NCBI GenBank assembly: GCA_963627135.1
Contig: CAVFZY010000004.1
Location: 1-35,258 of the forward strand
DNA: 35,258 bases
Direction: 5' to 3'
Source: CAG-103 sp963627135
Lineage (GTDB): Bacteria; Bacillota; Clostridia; Oscillospirales; Oscillospiraceae
The translations under genes were made by a program, and so were the position numbers. Positions within the stretch are counted from its first letter, which is position 1, and the number at the start of each line of letters is the position of its first letter. Shown in pieces: positions 32,749 through 35,258 of this stretch. The notes beneath the pieces are model-generated. The model was not told where the DNA came from and made no database searches. It was given only the letters and a program-made list of their open reading frames with translations.

Positions 32749-32810
32749 TTACGCTAGCCCGGCGAGCAGACGCACCAGCGCCACTGCATCCGCAGACGCG
32801 ATGCACCATC
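32749..32810 (-). pseudogene. Eroded 3' end of a second dockerin gene
   Basis: The minus strand reads IASADAVALVRLLAGLA and then TAA (32749-32751), which aligns with the end of the intact neighbour's dockerin (ITSADAVILVRFLAEL). Directly upstream, GATGGT (32805-32810) would encode the DG of NGDG but is out of frame by one missing base. No signal of the rest of a gene remains. It looks like the tail of a lost dockerin-bearing gene upstream of the present one. Confidence 0.7.
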
Positions 32811-32870
32811 CCAAGCAAATGCAACCTGAAAGTGTGCAAAGCTGCCACAATTGTATTTCTTGTCCTAATT

Positions 32871-32899
32871 TTAATATATATATATATATATACTGTCAA
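32871..32899 (-). promoter_or_regulatory. Promoter with (TA)9 spacer upstream of dockerin gene
   Basis: On the minus strand a consensus -35 TTGACA (32894-32899) is followed 17 nt later by TATTAA (32871-32876). The spacer consists almost wholly of a TA dinucleotide tract (32874-32892). Transcription would start near 32865 and cross the dockerin remnant before ATG 32718. Confidence 0.55.
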
Positions 32900-32933
32900 C
32901 CATTTTTTCTTCCCGTGGCGTACGGATAAGCAG

Positions 32934-32975
32934 TAGCGGTGACCTTTCCGACAAAATGTTGAAAGGTCACCGCTA
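32934..32975. repeat. Perfect 15-bp inverted repeat
   Basis: TAGCGGTGACCTTTC (32934-32948) pairs perfectly with 32961-32975 across a 12-nt loop. No T-run follows on either strand. A related AGCGGTCACCTT occurs at 33042-33053. Confidence 0.7.
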
Positions 32976-33173
32976 TTGATGTAACCGTCAGCTATTTTTG
33001 ATTGCAGGTGCAGCCACTCACTGTGCATATTTTATCTGCAGCAGCGGTCACCTTGCAAATGACCTGATTCGACAGATAGCAAAACGCCCCGCCGGTCATA
33101 TTACCGGTCATATTATATAATACACCCCCTGCACGGTTGCCCACGAAAAGCAACGGGGTGCGGTGGACCCGCC

Positions 33174-33201
33174 TCATATTCCCCGCAGAAATTCATATAC
33201 T
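33174..33201 (+). promoter_or_regulatory. Sigma-E-type promoter of spoIIID
   Basis: TCATATT (33174-33180) and CATATACT (33194-33201) with a 13-nt spacer match the sigma-E consensus (TCATATT, 13-15 nt, CATACAAT). In B. subtilis spoIIID is transcribed by sigma-E, so the assignment is consistent. Confidence 0.7.
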
Positions 33202-33230
33202 GAATTACGCAAATATGGGGAGTGGTGTAA

Positions 33231-33479
33231 GTGCACACGGACATGGAAGCGCGCGCATGCGATCTTGCGGAATATCTTCTCGCCAACAATACCACCGTCC
33301 GCGCCGCCGCCAAACAATTCGGCGTTTCAAAATCGACCGTTCACAAGGACCTGACGGAGCGGCTGGAGAAGATCAACCCCGCGCTCTATCAGCAGGTCCG
33401 GCAGTTGCTGGACCGCAACAAGGCGGAGCGGCACATCCGCGGCGGCATGGCGACGCGGCGAAAATACAAAGGTACATAA
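33231..33479 (+). CDS. spoIIID: SpoIIID, mother-cell sporulation regulator
   Basis: An 82-residue DNA-binding protein that switches mother-cell gene expression after engulfment. The helix-turn-helix TVRAAAKQFGVSKSTVHKDLTERL (residues 22-45) and the basic C-terminal RHIRGGMATRRKYK match B. subtilis SpoIIID closely. GTG 33231 is the start: GGGGAG is 8 nt upstream and the product then begins at the family's usual MH; an ATG at 33243 lacks a ribosome binding site. The C-terminus is slightly shorter than in B. subtilis. spoVAD follows 83 nt downstream. Confidence 0.93.
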   Translation: MHTDMEARACDLAEYLLANNTTVRAAAKQFGVSKSTVHKDLTERLEKINPALYQQVRQLLDRNKAERHIRGGMATRRKYKGT

Positions 33480-33562
33480 ACCGGCGCGCGGCCTCCCGGA
33501 TGGGCGGCCGCGCCGCGCATATTTCTCACAAAAACGGAAACGCTACCGTCGAAGGTGATTGC

Positions 33563-34585
33563 TTGAAATCCAAACGAATCGGAACGCAGACAGTGCAGCT
33601 TACCGTCCCGCCCGTGATCCTCGCCTCCGCCAGCGTCGTGGGCAAAAAGGAGGGCGAGGGCCCGCTGCGCGACCGCTTTAACAGCGTCAGTCAGGACGCA
33701 TATTTCGGCACGAAGAGCTGGGAGCAGGCCGAGAGTGCCATGCTGCGGCAGTGCTTCGACCTCGTGTGCCAAAAAGCCGGGCTGCAGCCGGAGCAGCTCG
33801 ACTATGTGCTCTCCGGCGACCTGCTCAACCAGTGCGTGGGCTCGGCCTATGCCATGCGTGACATCTGCGTGCCCTACCTGGGGCTGTACGGTGCGTGCTC
33901 GACGATGGCGGAATCGCTCAGTCTGGCCGCCATGCTCATCGACGGCGGCTACGCCGAACACACCGCCGCGCTCACGAGTTCGCACTTCTGCTCTGCCGAG
34001 CGGCAGTACCGGTTCCCGCTGGAGTACGGCGGCGTGCGCACACCGACTGCACAGTGGACCGTCACCGGCTCCGGCGCGCTCATTCTCGGCGCGGCCGGCA
34101 GCGGGCCGCGCGTGACGATGGTGACGACCGGCAAGATCGCCGACGCGGGCATCACGGACGCAAACAACATGGGCGCCGCCATGGCGCCCGCCGCCTATGA
34201 GACGCTCAAGGCGCACTTCGCCGACACCGGCCGCACACCGGACTACTATGATCTGATCGTGACCGGCGACCTCGGCAAGATCGGACACGCCGTCGTGACG
34301 CGGCTGTTTCAGGACGACGGCATCGAGCTTGAGGGGCTCTACACCGACTGCGGCCTGCTGATCTATGACCTGGAGGGGCAGGACGTGCACGCAGGCGGCT
34401 CCGGCTGCGGATGCAGTGCATCCGTGCTCGCGGGGCATCTGTTGAAGCTGCTGGAGGGCGGCCAGATCCGGCGGCTGCTGTTTGCGGCGACCGGCGCGCT
34501 CATGTCGCCCACCGCGTCCATGCAGGGCGAGAGCATCCCCGGAATCTGCCACACCGTGGCGATCGAAACGCAGGTGAACACATGA
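33563..34585 (+). CDS. spoVAD: SpoVAD, dipicolinic-acid-binding spore protein
   Basis: A 340-residue thiolase-fold protein of the SpoVA complex, which moves Ca-dipicolinate into the forespore and out at germination; SpoVAD binds DPA. Typical segments: VILASASVVGKKEGEGPL, LSGDLLNQCVGSAYAMRD, LYGACSTMAESL (Cys112), GDLGKIGHAV, HAGGSGCGCSASVL. TTG 33563 is chosen because AAGG is 7 nt upstream and the length then equals B. subtilis SpoVAD; the longer open frame upstream overlaps spoIIID. Its stop overlaps the spoVAE start by 4 nt. Confidence 0.95.
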   Translation: MKSKRIGTQTVQLTVPPVILASASVVGKKEGEGPLRDRFNSVSQDAYFGTKSWEQAESAMLRQCFDLVCQKAGLQPEQLDYVLSGDLLNQCVGSAYAMRDICVPYLGLYGACSTMAESLSLAAMLIDGGYAEHTAALTSSHFCSAERQYRFPLEYGGVRTPTAQWTVTGSGALILGAAGSGPRVTMVTTGKIADAGITDANNMGAAMAPAAYETLKAHFADTGRTPDYYDLIVTGDLGKIGHAVVTRLFQDDGIELEGLYTDCGLLIYDLEGQDVHAGGSGCGCSASVLAGHLLKLLEGGQIRRLLFAATGALMSPTASMQGESIPGICHTVAIETQVNT

Positions 34586-34944
34586 TCCTTGGCTATGTAA
34601 AAGCATTTTTGATCGGCGCTGTGCTGTGCATGATCGGTCAGATCCTGATTGACAAGACGAAGCTGACCCCGGCACGCATCCTGACGCTGTATGTGGTAGC
34701 GGGCGTGGTGCTCGGTGCAGTCGGCATCTACGGGCCGTTCGCCAAATGGGCTGGTGCGGGGGCGACCGTGCCGCTGACCGGCTTCGGCAATCTGCTGGCA
34801 AAAGGCGTGCATGATGCCGTGGCCGAAAAGGGCGTGCTCGGCGCGTTCACCGGCGGCTTTGAGGCCGGTGCCGCAGGAATTTGCGCGGCCATTTTCTTTG
34901 GTCTGCTTGTGGCCATGTGCTTCAAATCCAAAGATAAACAATAA
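34582..34944 (+). CDS. spoVAE: SpoVAE, SpoVA membrane subunit
   Basis: A 120-residue membrane protein of the SpoVA channel (SpoVAEb type). Hydrophobic segments lie at about 4-22, 33-53 and 93-113, with the conserved PLTGFGNLLAKGVH and GAFTGGFEAGAAGICAAI. ATG 34582 overlaps the spoVAD stop (ATGA), so translation is coupled. In other Clostridia the order is spoVAC-spoVAD-spoVAE; spoVAC is not in this window. Confidence 0.95.
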   Translation: MILGYVKAFLIGAVLCMIGQILIDKTKLTPARILTLYVVAGVVLGAVGIYGPFAKWAGAGATVPLTGFGNLLAKGVHDAVAEKGVLGAFTGGFEAGAAGICAAIFFGLLVAMCFKSKDKQ

Positions 34945-34949
34945 AAAAG

Positions 34950-35069
34950 AACCGATCCGAAGATCGGTTTCAGCTTTCCGGAAAGCTGCCCGGGCACGCC
35001 AAAGCGCGAAGCGTCTCGCGCTTTGGCGCTTATAGATTTCACTCGAGGCGGGCGCTTCGCCCCCTCGAG
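34950..35069. repeat. Cluster of four consecutive hairpins after spoVAE
   Basis: Four perfect or near-perfect inverted repeats follow closely: AACCGATC-CGAA-GATCGGTT (34950-34969); CAGCTTTCC-GGAAAGCTG (34971-34988); CGCCAAAGCGCGA pairing with TCGCGCTTTGGCG (34997-35028); and CTCGAGG.GGGCG pairing with 35057-35069, one mismatch. The first may terminate spoVAD-AE transcripts, with only a weak T-run. No ORF is plausible here. Confidence 0.65.
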
Positions 35070-35134
35070 CTCCCCCGCTGCTCTAAAGTCCTCCTGCGCC
35101 GCGGAAGAACGAGCACGGCATCATTATAATAATA

Positions 35135-35160
35135 AACCGCCGGCCTAGCCGGCGGTTTTT
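35135..35160 (+). terminator. Intrinsic terminator
   Basis: AACCGCCGGC (35135-35144) pairs with 35148-35157 across CTA and runs into TTTTT. The stem nearly equals the right-end hairpin of the element at 4207-4441. Confidence 0.75.
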
Positions 35161-35258
35161 CATAGACGGGCAAAGCCCTCTGTTACTAGCTTGCACGTCA
35201 CGTCGTGCAAGTACGATCTGCCAGCCGCGAGAGTTCTGCTACTTGCAGCCCGTGAACG
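35161..35258. other. Window end, no gene seen
   Basis: Contains one 8-bp perfect hairpin, CTTGCACG (35190-35197) with CGTGCAAG (35204-35211), and nothing else I can name. It may be the start of another palindromic element cut by the window edge. Confidence 0.4.

Larger units (their letters stand above)
32719..33173. other. Intergenic region between dockerin gene and spoIIID
   Basis: No intact gene. It contains, in order, a degraded dockerin 3' end, a TA-repeat promoter on the minus strand, a 15-bp hairpin, and a tandem 12-bp repeat CCGGTCATATTA (33092-33103 and 33104-33115) followed by a TATAAT-like sequence. The segment 32811-33120 is AT-rich compared with flanking genes. Confidence 0.6.

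Noticed and set aside
33068..33074. Spo0A box (TGTCGAA on the minus strand)
   Set aside because: A 7-base match is expected several times by chance in 35 kb on both strands, and no second box is near.
33480..33562. GC-rich inverted repeat as a terminator between spoIIID and spoVAD
   Set aside because: The stem is imperfect and no T-run follows, so a terminator cannot be supported.
1..35258. tRNA or rRNA genes
   Set aside because: No cloverleaf-like segment or rRNA sequence was recognised on reading the intergenic regions; a tRNAscan or Infernal run would be decisive.

Overview
The window is about 35 kb of GC-rich (roughly 58-60% by eye) Clostridia chromosome. Three endospore genes (spoIIID, spoVAD, spoVAE), a nusB-xseA-xseB-ispA-dxs-tlyA-nadK-argR-recN housekeeping block and S-layer-homology surface proteins point to a spore-forming gut member of the Oscillospirales (Oscillospiraceae-like). 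This is inferred from gene content and order; no 16S gene is present.

Layout. 1-660: low-content accessory DNA with a truncated ORF end and mini-ORFs, no confident gene. 660-4190: secG, a DUF436 protein, a DUF3048 lipoprotein and a PatB/MalY-type aminotransferase, most with readable sigma-A promoters and terminators. 4207-4441: a small palindrome-ended IS200/IS605-like non-autonomous element touching the stop codon of an ArsC/Spx-like gene. 4441-7859 (minus): rpe-recR and RNase J-arsC-like. 8042-8524: a YbaK-type deacylase. 8584-10919 (minus): a DUF6110 protein and a P1B-type metal ATPase behind a promoter with tandem metalloregulator-like operators. 11131-21798 (minus): asp23-nusB-xseA-xseB-ispA, then, after a terminator with an embedded promoter, dxs-tlyA-nadK-argR-recN-(C-GCAxxG protein)-tyrS, largely with 4-nt overlaps.

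21931-32718 (minus) is the most interesting part: three large secreted proteins. From 5' to 3' they are (i) an NlpC/P60-like cysteine hydrolase ending in a type I dockerin, (ii) an M23/LytM-like protein with a cohesin-like domain and three C-terminal SLH repeats, and (iii) a 1,847-residue leucine-rich-repeat/BIG2/CUB-like protein with SLH repeats. My reading is that the cohesin protein, held on the wall by SLH, docks the dockerin hydrolase: a small cellulosome-like assembly carrying cell-wall hydrolases in place of glycoside hydrolases. Upstream are the eroded C-terminus of another dockerin gene and a promoter whose -35/-10 spacer is made of a (TA)9 repeat, which could make the locus phase variable.

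33174-34944 (plus): spoIIID behind a good sigma-E-type promoter, then spoVAD-spoVAE without a local spoVAC. 34950-35258: a run of perfect hairpins and a terminator, no gene.
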